From the NCBI GenBank assembly GCA_964019055.1, contig OZ025211.1, positions 15,279,318 to 15,343,317 of the forward strand: a stretch of DNA of 64,000 bases, read 5' to 3'. Position 1 is the first letter of the stretch. Every line of letters begins with the position of its first letter. Shown in pieces: positions 28,601-39,810 of the stretch. The notes under the pieces were generated by a model. It was not told the DNA's origin, did not search any database, and saw nothing but the letters and a program-made list of their open reading frames with translations. A program made the translations under genes and the position numbers. This stretch comes from Anthopleura xanthogrammica (taxonomy: Eukaryota; Cnidaria; Anthozoa; Actiniaria; Actiniidae).

Positions 28601-30900
28601 TAAAATAAATCACTTTTATTTTTATTTTTCACAGAGGGATACAAATTCAGTAACTTAATAACTGGTTTTCCAATTTGGGCCACTGGTCAAAATACTTACA
28701 TTGATCTTATTTTCAGTCCGACAGCTGCTGTACATGCCTGCTGGTTATTGAAGTTTGAATTTTGAGAATCCGACAAAATTGAGTGGAGTTACGGGAAGTC
28801 AAAGTGATCCAGATTTCTATATACTTTGCCGGGTTTGCCCCAATTCAAAATGGCCTCAGAAAACCGTGAAATGGTCTATTCAAGATGGCGCCAGAAAACT
28901 ACTGCAGTATTTGAGAGCTATAAGAAAAACTTATGAGACACTTTTGGCCGGGGAGCTGACTTACTGTCAGTGCCACTTCCAAAACAACTATCAAGACATG
29001 TATCAAGTTTTATATAAGATTCCTAATAAAATAACCTATAAGCCTGCCAGACTATTGAGCTTAAACGGAGATGACACAAATATCGTAAGCTCAAGTTATA
29101 ATTTATAAAAAATACCTGTTTCGCATTACAATTTCACATTGTTTTGTTTTGTAAAAAAAAAAACAATAAGCCACATAATTTATATCAACTCTTTGATTCC
29201 TACAATGCCTGATTTTTACATTGTCTATATTTTTATATCCAATACCTGACTGCTTCTTGTCAATGCCACTTGGTCCAGCCTCTGCTGTATCACTGCTGGA
29301 TGGCCTTTCATCTGCAATGAATCATTAAAATATGGTATAAAATCTACCTGAACAGGATAATTATGCTTTCTATATTTTTATATCCAATACCTGACTGCTT
29401 CTTGTCAATGCCACTTGGTCCAGCCTCTGCTGTATCACTGCTGGATGGCCTTTCATCTGCAATGAATCATTAAAATATGGTATAAAATCTACCTGAACAG
29501 GATAATTATGCTTTCTATATTTTTATATCCAATACCTGACTGTTTCACGTCAATGCCACTTGGTCCAGCCTCTGCTATATCACTGCTTGACAGACTTTCA
29601 TCTGCAATAAATCAAGAAATGTGTTATTTTCTTGAACTGCAAATTATAATTGGTGTGTGTGTTTGCCAGGTTGTAGGATTTAGACTAATAATTATAGAGA
29701 TGAAGCATAATTCAAACACTGCTATTGCTCAGTTAAGACATAGTTAATGGAGTGTTATGGTTTGGAAACCTATTGTTCTAGGTTTTTGTTTTGCGAGCGA
29801 TGTTGAATGTACCATCACATGATATTGACCATGCACAATGAGCCAAAGCAAGTATGGCTAAAAATAATAGTTTCCTTACTATTTTCAGGTACGAACATTT
29901 AAAAATTTGGAAAGTGTAAAATTTTCATTCTAAGATTACAAAGAAGAGGATAAATGATTCTGCACAGATAGAGTTCAGTTTCTAGATGATAAATAAGAAA
30001 GCGTATAAAAAGAGTGATTTCCTATTCAATAAACAAATATTCTCTATCAACAAATGCCACCTATTTTATAACATTTTTGAGAAAAAAATTGTCTATATTC
30101 CCTAAGTTACTATGAACAAACGCTGCAACTTTTCCTTCTCTGTTCACGGTCATATAACAATGGAAAAAGTCGAACAAATACCTAGAACAATAGGCTTCCA
30201 AACCATTCCACTCCATTAACTATGGTTAAGAGATTTTCAAAAAGTCTAACTCACCTAAAAATCCATCTTTGAATAAAACAGGATACAGGTCACCATTGCT
30301 ATTGATGGATAGTACACCAACAATCTTAAGAGCATATCTTGGAATATGCATAAAGCAGTGTGTCACCTCTGCAATAATAACTGGTGCACCTTTAGCTCTC
30401 TTCACATCAAAGTCTTTCTTGCTTACATTACTCAGCTTGTATGATCCATCTTCTTTTACAAACTCCAGCACTATTTTCTTTTTACCTTCAAACACACATG
30501 CAGACAGTTTCTTGTGTTCTTTTTTCTGAAGATCTTTCTCAGTAAGAACTTTATATTGCAGAGTATGATAAAGCTTCTTATCACCTCCTTCAAACACAAC
30601 TGTGCTAACATCTGCTTGTTTACGATTCTCAATATTCTTCACTTTAGCTGGATCCTTTTGCTTGGATTTTGCCTTCCACTGATGAACCACAATGTCATCC
30701 AAATGTTCATCTATATTATCTGGGAAGATACAGGCACTTGTTATGAGGAGTACATTTTTTTCCTCAGGATCTTGTTTGTCTGGTACGCATATTTTAGTAG
30801 CAAAACCCAGTTCTCTTTCAACTTCCTTTGTTTCTTTATTCAACAGTTGCAATCTAACTAAAGCTTTCTTGTCTCTTTCTTCCACAAAGAGAGACATCAT
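22629..30900 (-). CDS. NACHT-LRR (NLR) immune receptor, exon split by two transposons
   Basis: Exons, minus strand: 30255-30900, 29536-29601, 29391-29456, 29246-29311, and one long exon from 27749 to the stop at 22629, interrupted at 26995-24366 and 23886-23411. All junctions are phase 1. Exon 1 (215 codons from the MMSL start) has GFATKICVP, LLITSACIF, GAPVIIAEV and LKIVGVLS, which recall the barrel strands of a trypsin-like domain without the catalytic His; this is a tentative reading. Exons 2-4 each encode one copy of a Ser-rich 22-residue linker (SSSDTAEAGPSG). Exon 5 has a NACHT ATPase with Walker A SGKPGIGKT, Walker B LIILDGFDE and sensor CSRPGEA, then a winged-helix/superhelical region (EISGFSPEQVTEYVDKYF; FTHLTLQEHLSA) and a few LRRs (ITHLYLEGNKITHEGAESI), ending GVTLDI. 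Such STAND ATPases oligomerise on ligand sensing in the cytosol. The host frames on both sides of each insertion are in register. Confidence 0.85.
23411..23886. mobile_element. 476-bp MITE inserted in the NLR exon
   Basis: Inverted ends of ~115 bp: 'agccacttcacggtttcgtc' on the left and 'gacgaaaccgtgaagtggct' on the right, both running through 'gccatcttgaaattggggca' and 'gtaactccgctca'. Flanked by direct ATTC (23407-23410, 23887-23890). One ATTC left behind would join the NLR frame exactly. A second copy lies at 28428-28880. Confidence 0.9.
24389..25085. repeat. 111-bp tandem repeat, six units
   Basis: The word 'gacccggataccgccctctt' starts at 24419, 24530, 24641, 24752, 24863 and 24974. Units alternate between 'atttagctcatg' and 'atttagccaatg', giving a 222-bp higher-order pattern. 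The last unit is diverged. Confidence 0.95.
25086..26150. other. AT-rich core of the 2.63-kb element
   Basis: Non-repetitive DNA between the two arrays. The only open frame is a 64-codon Lys-rich one at 25412-25606, without known motifs. Confidence 0.4.
26150..26810. repeat. 84-bp tandem repeat, ~7 units
   Basis: Units contain 'cagcctttgggccaaaacag' and 'ccaaaatggctcccgcaaac'. 84 bp is 28 codons, so both strands show repetitive open frames (SLWAKTALNVMRPKWLPQTE). No start context or domain supports translation. Alternate units read 'ttggccag' or 'ttggtcag'. Confidence 0.95.
27780..28427. other. NLR intron, with T-rich tract
   Basis: Contains a G-rich patch 'aggggcgtagccagagggga' at 27847 and a T-rich (GTTTTT)n stretch at 27955-28010. 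No exon was recognised. Confidence 0.3.
28428..28880. mobile_element. second copy of the NLR MITE
   Basis: Ends 'gaatagactatttcacggtt' and 'ccgtgaaatggtctattc'. The right part 'gagttacgggaagtcaaagt' is shared with 23785-23860, and interior words (cacgtgaat, attatgaaaacaaa-type) match in inverted order. It lies in the intron before the NACHT exon. TIRs are more diverged than in the exonic copy, so it is the older insertion. Confidence 0.8.
29226..29604 (-). repeat. triplicated 66-nt exon with its intron (~145-155 bp units)
   Basis: Three direct repeats each contain an acceptor, a 22-codon exon (phase 1/1) and a donor GTATTGG. The two right-most coordinates pairs are 29391-29456 and 29536-29601. 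Units 1 and 2 are nearly identical and unit 3 (transcript-first) is diverged, so unit 2 to unit 1 is the younger duplication. Because the exon is symmetrical, any number can be included without shifting frame. Confidence 0.9.
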
Positions 30901-31230
30901 AGAAAGACTTTAGTTAGATAGGGACTGAAGAAAGATTGAAGAGTGGAATATGATGAATCTGCTGAAGGAAAAGATGAAACATTTTACTATATGTCCTTTA
31001 CAGGTAATCTTACAGACGTAAGATAATGGATAAACATGTAAATCCTGTATCCACCTTCTAACAGCATAGTGAGTGAGCAACTGAGTGAGACATTTGCATA
31101 TTTAGAACCAGCCTCACAATAACTCATTTCTACACTTCACATATCCAAGTAGATTCTCAAAAACACAAAGAATAACTTCATTAAAAAACTGCTGGAAACC
31201 GAGATCTCTTTGATGAGAATCTTCTTGACC
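30901..31230. other. 5' flank of the NLR gene
   Basis: Would contain the NLR 5' UTR and promoter or an upstream non-coding exon. No core promoter element was identified. Confidence 0.25.
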
Positions 31231-31239
31231 TGGTAGGTC

Positions 31240-31710
31240 TTAAAATATGGACGCCTCTTCAAAGAATCATTCATGAAAGACTTAACATAAATAAAGTATG
31301 AATGGAATGACAAGATGTCAAACAAAACTGTTCATTGAAGGAATGTATTATATGTCGCGTGACCTCTGATGTCACAAGACTCTCGCCCTACAAGATATTT
31401 CTAGATCATTGGTAACATTTTACCATTATAGATACGTCTAAAACCACTAAAAGTACAGTAAACTGAAAATCTAACGTCTGTACAGCGAGTGTACGCGAAG
31501 ACTATCACCGATATCACCCTAAACTATCAGGGATTTCTTGAATAAATACATTATCTAGGTTATGATTCTCAAGTGCTGTAAATCACTGTAATTTCGTAAT
31601 TTTCTCACAGATTGTACGGTTGATATTAGCTGTATTAAAGTGCTCCATTCTATAATCTCTGTGATATCTAGAATGCTTGTTTTGTGTTGAATAACTCTGT
31701 TTGATCACTC
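31240..31710. repeat. direct repeat, left copy
   Basis: Starts near 'agaatcattcatgaaagact' and ends near 'gttgaataactctg'. It matches 32125-32607, apart from a ~60-bp different segment after 'cctctgatgtcac' in the two copies. The last ~290 bp are almost identical. Confidence 0.9.
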
Positions 31711-32124
31711 ATGTTTGAAGGCAGCATTTTCTTGAACTTCTTCAAACATTTCCGGCTTCAAAACTTGAATAATCTTCAAGATAACTTTACTTTTCTCAAC
31801 TCAGACTTCTCAAAATCCACTTACCTGAGGGTTAATCAAGTTGGAGTGAAATAGTTGATGTACTTTTGGTGAGAAAATCGAGGAATAAACACAAGCCCCA
31901 ACTTTAGTCTTCAACCGATCGACGCTAAACTGTACTTTGTAGTCTGGTTCGGATGTCTGGCACACCCTTGGAATGTGATCACATGATAACTGATGGACAT
32001 CCGTACCAGGGCGCTACTTCATGCTAATTAGTAGGGCGGCAAAACAGACGGACCTGGCCGAGCAAAAATATATTATAGTTTCAATACAGATAAATGAAAA
32101 ATCAGAAAGGTATGAGGAGCTCTA

Positions 32125-32607
32125 AGAATCATTCATGAAAGACTTAGCACAAATAAAGTATGTAACAGAATGACAAGATGTCAAACAAAACTGTTCTTTG
32201 AAGGAATGTATTATATGTCGCGTGACCTCTGATGTCACGTGATGTGGCGTCCCACGCAACATTTCTCTTTCATATTTATTGTTGGTGTATTATGTTATAT
32301 ACCTTCTAGACTTTATATATTAAATTTTACCATTATAGATACGTCTAAAACCACTAAAAGTACAGTAAACTGAAAATCTAACGTCTGTACAGCGAGTGTA
32401 CACGAAGACTATCACCGATATCACCCTAAACTATCAGGGATTTCTTGAATAAATACATTATCTAGGTTATGATTCTCAAGTGCTGTAAATCACTGTAATT
32501 TCGTAATTTTCTCACAGATTGTACGGTTGATATTAGCTGTATTAAAGTGCTCCATTCTATAATCTCTGTGATATCTAGAATGCTTGTTTTGTGTTGAATA
32601 ACTCTGA
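32125..32607. repeat. direct repeat, right copy
   Basis: Right copy of the repeat at 31240-31710, ~870 bp downstream. No ORF. The ~400 bp between the copies is unique and gene-free. Confidence 0.9.
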
Positions 32608-32689
32608 CTCTTTCTCTATGTATCATGTCCTGAATTATGGGTGTGTCTATGTATACCTATGTATATGTACTGTATACCTGTTTACCTAT

Positions 32690-32905
32690 GTATATTCTAT
32701 ATGTATATATAACATATGTATATGATATACACATACAGTACATGTATATAATATACTGAATATTCAATATGTATACAGCATACACATACAGTATATGTAT
32801 ATGATATACTATAATATGTCCATGTACATAATATACTGAATATTCAATATGTATACAGCATACACATACAGTATATGTATATGATATACTATAATATGTC
32901 CATGT
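32690..32905. repeat. TATG-rich microsatellite with a ~76-bp tandem pair
   Basis: 'ctgaatattcaatatgtata' through 'ctataatatgtccatgtaca' occurs twice (32755 and 32833), in a TATGTATA-rich context. Confidence 0.85.
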
Positions 32906-33019
32906 ACATGGACACCTAGGGGACCTACACAACCCTCAGCCCATACACCATATACACTACGAACTGTACGAACAGGCGAACACTGTGTCCATGGACAGTG
33001 GACACATGTACATGGACAC

Positions 33020-33360
33020 CTAGTTGTTAGCATAGCCCTTGCCCATGACAGGAACAAATTGCGCACCAAAACCTGCCTCAGTAGAGTAGGGTACGAATGA
33101 TTTTTTTTGGTCAGAAAAATCGAAACTAAAACTCAAAAAACTTTTAAAAATCAATATACAACAATATTTACAACATGATATAACAATTATCGTCAATAAA
33201 ATAAAATCATTCTTGAAAATGTAACTAGCTGATACAAGAAAATGTAACTAGCCAATCAGCGCGAAGCTAACAAGCTCAAGTTGTTAGCATAACCCATGAC
33301 GGGGAAAAATTGCGCACCAATGACTGCCTTAGTAGGGTAGGACACGGCAAATGTTTTTCG
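33020..33360. repeat. pair of diverged ~65-bp direct repeats
   Basis: 'gttagcatagcccttgccca..aaattgcgcacca' at 33026 and 'gttagcataacccatgacgg..aaattgcgcacca' at 33280, both continuing 'gcct.agtag.gtagg'. No gene in 33360-33830. Confidence 0.6.
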
Positions 33361-33829
33361 GTATAAACAAAATTGGGACTAGAATTCAATTTTCTCTCAT
33401 TATCAACGCAGGATCCACTGTTTCTAAAATACTAAAAAGTTATGATCAATAAAATTATTTTTTCTTCCAAATTGGAGAGCTAGAACGAGCTTCGGGAAAA
33501 TGCTCAGGCTCCCCTCCCTTGATTTGATAAGTGGATGCGGGTTTTACTTTGTCAAAGAAGCTCGTGAACACGAAGTTTATAGAAAAACTAAAACGAAGTT
33601 TTAGCCGTAGCATCTCAATATTAGCCATGTTAAATCATTTTGACAGGCTTTGGATTCCTCTAAGAGCTCTAGCGACGCAAGTTGTGCTGCTCTAATCGAG
33701 TAAGTTTGAGTTGCTGACAAATAATTCAGCTGATATGAATTCTCATAATACTCAATAATAAAACTGAAATGTGGAGAGTCCTATTCGACGCAGCGCGCTC
33801 CCTTTGCATTTGAAGGGAACTTAACTAAA

Positions 33830-33990
33830 TTCCTGCTAAATTCTAATACTAGTTACATGTTCGTATAGATGCTAAGCTTCTGTGAATATTATACGGTATG
33901 CCTTATTTTGACCGGCCGCTTTATAACATGTTCCATGAATTAACATATTCAAATAGTATTTTTTAACAGTTATGACTTTAATCCTAGAAA
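33830..33990. repeat. 160-bp direct repeat, left copy
   Basis: 'ttacatgttcgtatagatgc' through 'gactttaatcctagaaat' recurs almost unchanged at 37207-37367. The two copies could be terminal repeats of a 3.5-kb element or a segmental duplication. No retroelement coding sequence lies between them. Confidence 0.85.
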
Positions 33991-34597
33991 TTTTTACTCG
34001 ACATCCAAGACAAAAAGATATATTGTGAACCCTGAAGAAAAGGAATCTTTTCCAGAAAAGTTCGACTAATGTAACAGGGTATGAGGTTTTACTGTGAGGA
34101 TTTTCACTTGTTTTGCTTCACTTGAACTTCATATCATTCCTTTTGAACTTCGGGGATTGTGTAAACTATTTTATCGACAATATATGACGATCGTGATTTC
34201 TGGTGGTGCAGTGAAAGGATTCCCATGATATGCTGGAGCTAGCGCTGGAGCCACAAAACGCATTGATGGTGAGTTATTACTTATTGGAGTTATTCCTAAT
34301 TATTCCTGATTCTAGTTAGTAGTCTAGCTAAATTATCCGGATAGAGGTGTAGTAAGCTTAACCACTAATATTTCCATTGTTTTCTTTTGTGTCTACACTA
34401 ACTACGTATACTAGAAACTGTTTCACGGTCTGAACAAAATAATTCTATTATGGTATTGACTAAATTACAGCTTTCATGTATTTTATTCAGTGAGTAACAG
34501 AAAAAAGCTTAATACATGTATGCATGTGTATGTATGTACAAAGATCTAAATCAGAGACCAGACTAGGATTGGGATCCGGCAGTCTTTATTTACATAT
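33991..34597. other. no gene recognised
   Basis: A possible non-coding exon is bounded by 'tggtggtgcag' (34212) and 'gatg|gtgagt' (34268), but all three frames have stops within it. Confidence 0.2.
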
Positions 34598-34722
34598 TAT
34601 GTACTACCATTTATTGTCATGTACTACCATGTAGTAACTACCATGCACCACAAGGTACTTCTATGTACTGCTACGTCTTACCATGCACTGCCTTGTACTG
34701 TTATGTACCTACCGTGTACAGG
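34598..34722. repeat. degenerate ~11-bp minisatellite
   Basis: 'catgtactacc' and variants repeat about ten times. Confidence 0.7.
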
Positions 34723-35179
34723 CCCATCACTAGGGGTGGTTCAATAGTTCGAACGAACCCCCCTCTCCCCTCCTTAACCCTTCTAATTGCAAATTTCTAT
34801 GAGAAAAGCTGGCTAATGCCATAACTGAGATTGGCAGAAAAGGTCCTAGCGACAGGCCTGATGTACTATTATGTAATGCAGGGACTGCAGAGATGGGGGT
34901 CTGGGGGGCCTTTTCCCACACTAGTCTTCTATATTGTCAAGAAAGAAACCAGGCTACACACATGGGAGGGGGTTGAAATTCCAGAATTCTACAAGGGGAT
35001 TCTTGAAATTCTTTTATATACAAATGAATCCATTGATGTTAAAATGGCTGTCTGCTTGATTTGAATATAAGGAGTTGTTATACTCAAGCATTACTGACCC
35101 AATAGATTCATCAAGGAAGTGGCATACTACAGAAAAATCATTATTAAAAACATGTATGTTGTGTTTTTTTGTTTTGCAG

Positions 35180-35322
35180 AGTACATCACTATAGACAATA
35201 CAATTTCCTTGTTGCATTGTGTACATTTCTCAAGCTGTGGTGTGGTCTTCAGTATTCCCAAATGGGACTCCCTATGTGTCTTTGAATCCTTTCTTCCTTT
35301 GGCACAGCAAGATAACCAATAA
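35180..35322 (+). CDS. putative last exon of an unrecognised gene
   Basis: A strong acceptor (tttgttttgcag) precedes 47 codons without low complexity (YITIDNTISLLHC, VVFSIPKWDSLCVFESFLPL), TAA at 35320-35322 and an AATAAA overlapping it at 35318-35323. A plausible preceding coding piece is 34935-35060 (RLHTWEGVEIPEFYKGILEI), but no good donor joins the two. The balanced composition and poly(A) signal favour a real exon. The family is unknown. Confidence 0.35.
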
Positions 35323-35619
35323 AAGGAATTGTTTATAGTTAATTTGTTATTTATTTTTGCTCTTAAGTCTGACACAGCAGCATGTGGTTCAAATGTAAAT
35401 ACATGAAAAAACCCTGTAATAGCTATTAATTTTGTGTTGATTTTATATTGGCAATTAAAAGGCATTAGTAATCCCAACAGGGCTCCAGGATGGTGGAAAT
35501 TCACAGCTTGTAAATTGCAGTTTGTGGATAGCTAAATGCCATACCATGTGCAATATAGAAAAGAGAGCTTGTCCAGTAATGGTATGTGTGTATAATTTTC
35601 ATTTCCAAAACAGTCACCA

Positions 35620-35795
35620 ATAGACCTTTCCTGAATTCGCTTGACTGACCACAGAACAAAGGATACAAGTCCAGGCTGGAGTTTTCAAATCCATACATTT
35701 ACTGCATTAAATGTTGTCTACTCCAGCCTCGCCTTGAATCTATTGTTTTGTGGTCAGTCAAGTGTATTTGGGAAAAGGTCTATTATGAGGGAAGT
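35620..35795. mobile_element. MITE with ~35-bp TIRs
   Basis: 'aatagacctttcctgaattc..cttgactgaccac' faces 'gtggtcagtcaag..gaaaaggtctatt'. Confidence 0.7.
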
Positions 35796-37206
35796 GATCA
35801 AAAAATGGAAAAAGCAATGTGATATGGAGAGACCAAAGTGATTTAGAAATATAGTATTGAAAACCAAAATGAAGGGGATCTATTGTAGGCATTCAGGCTG
35901 CAGTACAACAAAAGCATTTGTTCAATAGTTATATTCAAAACCCAAAAGGTATATATTATAGAATAGAAATTGAATAAGACCAATATATCAAAAAACTTAA
36001 ACGCTTTGACTTTACTGCCCTTATGTGAAAATTCAAATCCACACATTTTTGACCATGTATGTTATTAACAACAGCTGTTTATATTGGGTTAAAAAGGTAA
36101 ATGATAACCCATAGAGTAAGAATACCAGGTAAAAGAAGTAATTCATTAAGAAATTGAACTATACCTGATACATCTTTTATGCAGTCCTGAGTCAAAAACA
36201 ATTGCCATTTCTCTCCAGGAGGTCAGTACAAATTCCAGTAAAAATGGAGTGCTCTTAAATGTTAAGACTTTGTTTGTACTTTTAAAAGTAGTTATGCAAA
36301 TAACACCAATAGATACCATATAATAGGGGAAAACAAAGACACACACGAAAAAATAAGGTTCTAGTGCATTTTTTATGGATTATTTTGCTCGCTTGTATTA
36401 AAGAGGACATCTTGACCTTGAACTAAAAAAAATATATTAAATGGGGATTTTTTCCCGATTTTATTTTCACCTTTTACTTTTATCTAAATTGGGCTCCCTG
36501 TGCATCAATGTAACACGATCTTTTTGCGAATATTGTTATAAATGTGTATATATATTAAAATTAGAAAAAAATACACAAATTCAATGCATGCACTACTCAA
36601 ACAATTAACTCTTAACTAAAAGATATACAATACTGATGAAAATGACGAAGAGAAGGATTTAGCAGAAGTCAGCAGCTTGTTTAATAGCGCTGCTTTCAAA
36701 GAGAACTCGATCGAGGACACTTTAAAAGGAATGATATGAGGTTTGGGAAGATTACAAAAGCTTTAACACAGATAATCTTCAAGACAAACTAACTGTCTAT
36801 AAGGGGAACTTTTTTGATGGCAAAATTCGATTTCTTTCGATACTAAAATATAGTTTTAGTTCAGAAGAATTTTCATCCCGTTCTAAAAATGGCGCGATCC
36901 CGCTAACAGGGAAGCACAAGAAAATAAACAAAAACCCGCTAACAGAAGAATTACCACACAAAAAAATGACACATATCTGTTAATTATAGTACAAAGAAAC
37001 ACACTTACGATTAAAAGGTAATTAATGATGCTCTTTGTCTCTTTAAATAAGAATAAACAAAGGATAAACTAAACCCAAGAGATGATCAAGCGATATCTAA
37101 TCCCGTGGAATCCCGCGGTTGCTAAGTGACGTCATCTGACGTCACGAATGTCAACAACACTGTCCTCGAATGCGATGCCGAAAACATTAGAGACGCTCCC
37201 TCCCTC
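35796..37206. other. no gene recognised
   Basis: AT-rich. 'cccgctaacag' occurs twice near 36897 and 36945. Nothing exon-like was found on either strand. Confidence 0.3.
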
Positions 37207-37367
37207 CTGCTAAATTCTTATACTAGTTACATGTTCGTATAGATGCTAAGCTTCTGTGAATATTATACGGTATGCCTTATTTTGACCGGCCGCTTTATAA
37301 CATGTTCCATGAATTAACATATTCAAATAGTATTTTTTAACAGTTATGACTTTAATCCTAGAAATAG
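37207..37367. repeat. 160-bp direct repeat, right copy
   Basis: Right partner of 33830-33990. Just upstream at 37127-37145 lie two CRE-like TGACGTCA half-palindromes, 'gtgacgtcatctgacgtcac'. Confidence 0.85.
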
Positions 37368-37599
37368 AAAGGATATCTTGATACGTGTAGAAATACATAA
37401 TGCGAATGTTTCAGTAGCTGCAAGCTTTTCAACACTTGTCTTCTTTTGAATTCTTTTGAATTTACTGAAGAAGCGAACGAGAGTTGTTGGGTTTCCCTTC
37501 GGTTTGTTTATATTCTCGCACAATGACGCATTGTAAAAATGCACGGGCTAAAGGCTTACAAAAGGCTAACAACTTTGGAGGGATTGCATGCAGGCCTGG

Positions 37600-38540
37600 T
37601 CGCAAATACTTTACCTAGATATTAGTAAACTGACTAAAAGTTTTGCTAATCGTAGCGCGGGAAACTGACAGAAATGATTATAGCCGACTTTAGTCGTGTT
37701 GAATACAGAGTCCCAGAACACTGAACTTATCACACAAAAAACGATTAAAAAAATCAGGTTTGATCAACCTGCATGGATGCATGAAAGAAGTGGGAATCCT
37801 TACCCTTCAAACTGGATTACTTCTTTCACCTGAGTTTTGATATCGTCTCAATCTTTCCTTCTTTCAAGAAAAACACTATTGGTCGAGAGTCTGTTTTGAA
37901 TGTCGTACTTGGAATACCACTAGGTGTTGAAGAAAAAAAGTTAAGGGGTGACCACAGTATAAACCGTGTAGTATCACGTGGTGTGATAGGTCCTAATAAG
38001 GTATCGAGACTTCTGCTTACAGAACAATCCCAGTTATTCTCAATAGAGTGATTATTGTTGGTCCGTAAAACAAAGTTGTATAATTAGTGACTAACAGTCG
38101 AGGTAAAAATTGAATAAAACAATGGAATAAGCTGTTTAATATTATGTATTGACGTCCAGCAAACCTTGTCAGTGTCGCAACGAAGTGTTGGATAAAGAAT
38201 GAATTGTAATTACTGTACAGTTTTGCACAAACGCAAAAAAACGTTGTGAAAGACTTGATATATATATAAATATCTCGGTTTCCCGTTTCAGTATTATAAA
38301 ACTAGACTCGCTTTTCTTCTTCCTGTTTTATTAAAATTTGTGATCGAATCGACATGTTCGGATTTCCTTATTTCTATTCTTGGAAGTCAAATGTCACTCA
38401 AAGATATGCCCAAGCTATTAAGATGTACAAGTAATATCATTGTTAAGTCGTGATCAATTCCAACAACTAAGTGAAGTTCAAAACGAATAGCGCTTGTGGT
38501 CTGAGAGAAGGCTGATAAAGGCTCTTTTACTAGTAATCTA
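37600..38540. repeat. ~930-bp dispersed repeat, left copy
   Basis: From 'attagtaaactgactaaaag' to 'aggctcttttactag' it matches 44515-45435 nearly base for base. Its right third is a partial unit of the ~399-bp satellite. A short ORF (SRVCFECRTWNTTRC-type) is not supported. Confidence 0.9.
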
Positions 38541-39655
38541 TTCAAGGTGCAACAATGCTCTACAACTGCGTAAATAGTGAGTTATGGGAAAATGCGAGTC
38601 CTTGTACAGCTGGCCCTATGTCTACATGAATGAAGATCACATTCCAGCTGACTTGGTTCAACTACCCCGATAAATAACCAAATCCTACACCCGTAACTTA
38701 TCTTCCAAACCTCTTGATCCAAAATAGCCAGAACTCATTTCCAATGACTCTCTTACACCCATAACTTAAAACCTTGCAGCCAGTTAACGAATCGTGGCAC
38801 AGCCTAAAACACAACTGCTTGGAAACTCGGTTTACATCCCGAAACTCAGGCCGGGCTGCCTACGTTAGGGCCGGCGACAGTGGTGGATTGACCCTCATTT
38901 GAACTTCTAACTGCTATAGGGCATACTGCAGATATATAGAGTAGGACACAAAAACTTTAATTCGAAACACATGAGTTCGAAGATATTGAAAGACAAGTTT
39001 TTTTTTTTTATAGCCTAGCTACTAGCCAGACGGATATGGAAATTTGTTTATGAACGAGTGACATGCAAATATGCCACCATACAATCACCAGTCAACCCAC
39101 CGACTCGCCGGCCCCAGGCAACCCCGAAGGGCATAAAAGGCATTAGACACCCGCACCCAGGTCCGGCAAGCAAGAGGGAAGACCGCAACACGACTCAAAA
39201 CTCGCTAACGAGTAGACTGCGATCCGTTCTAAAGAACAATGCAAATACTAGGACATGAAAACAATGAAAATGGTGGCCTTAATCCGAACAAACAAAAGGC
39301 CGGAAAACGTAATTTACTATTGTTGGCTTCAACCGACAACGCCCCAAATACTGCGTGCATGCTCAAACCCTTGACCCAACAATCATCTCAAATGGGCGGA
39401 GCTGCACGTGAAAAATGTTCACAAGAAAAGTGAAACAAGAAAATAGATTAACTTGAATATATAATGCACAACAAAAACTAAACAAGAAAACAGATTTACA
39501 AATCAAGTGCATCGACTCGAAAATTGGACCGGTGAATAATTCTTTGCGAAACTTCGAAAAGCAAAAACCCAAACTATGAATAAAATATCGACTGAACTTC
39601 TCGGGCCAAAACCGAGTGACATACGAATCCTTCCTTGCGGCCTCCACCGCTAACT
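38541..39655. other. no gene recognised
   Basis: Only short unsupported frames. Includes a T homopolymer at 39000-39010. Confidence 0.3.
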
Positions 39656-39659
39656 TTTT

Positions 39660-39785
39660 TAAATCTTTTACTCTTGGCCACTACCAAGTATTCTTTTACT
39701 CTTGGCCACTACCAAGTATTCTTTTACTCTTGGCCACTATCAAGTATTCTTTAAATTTACTCTTGGCCACTACCAAGTACTAATG
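39660..39785. repeat. ~28-bp tandem repeat, four units
   Basis: 'ttactcttggccactaccaa' repeats; a further partial unit (ctaccaagtactcttttact) resumes at 40074, directly after the palindrome. The palindrome therefore appears to have landed in or beside this array. Confidence 0.85.
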
Positions 39786-39810
39786 TTGAATTTGCAACCA
39801 GGATTCATAA

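Noticed and set aside
39058..39433. Two ORFs with Lys/Asn/Thr-rich products
   Set aside because: No domain, no splice support and no conservation signal that can be judged from one sequence.
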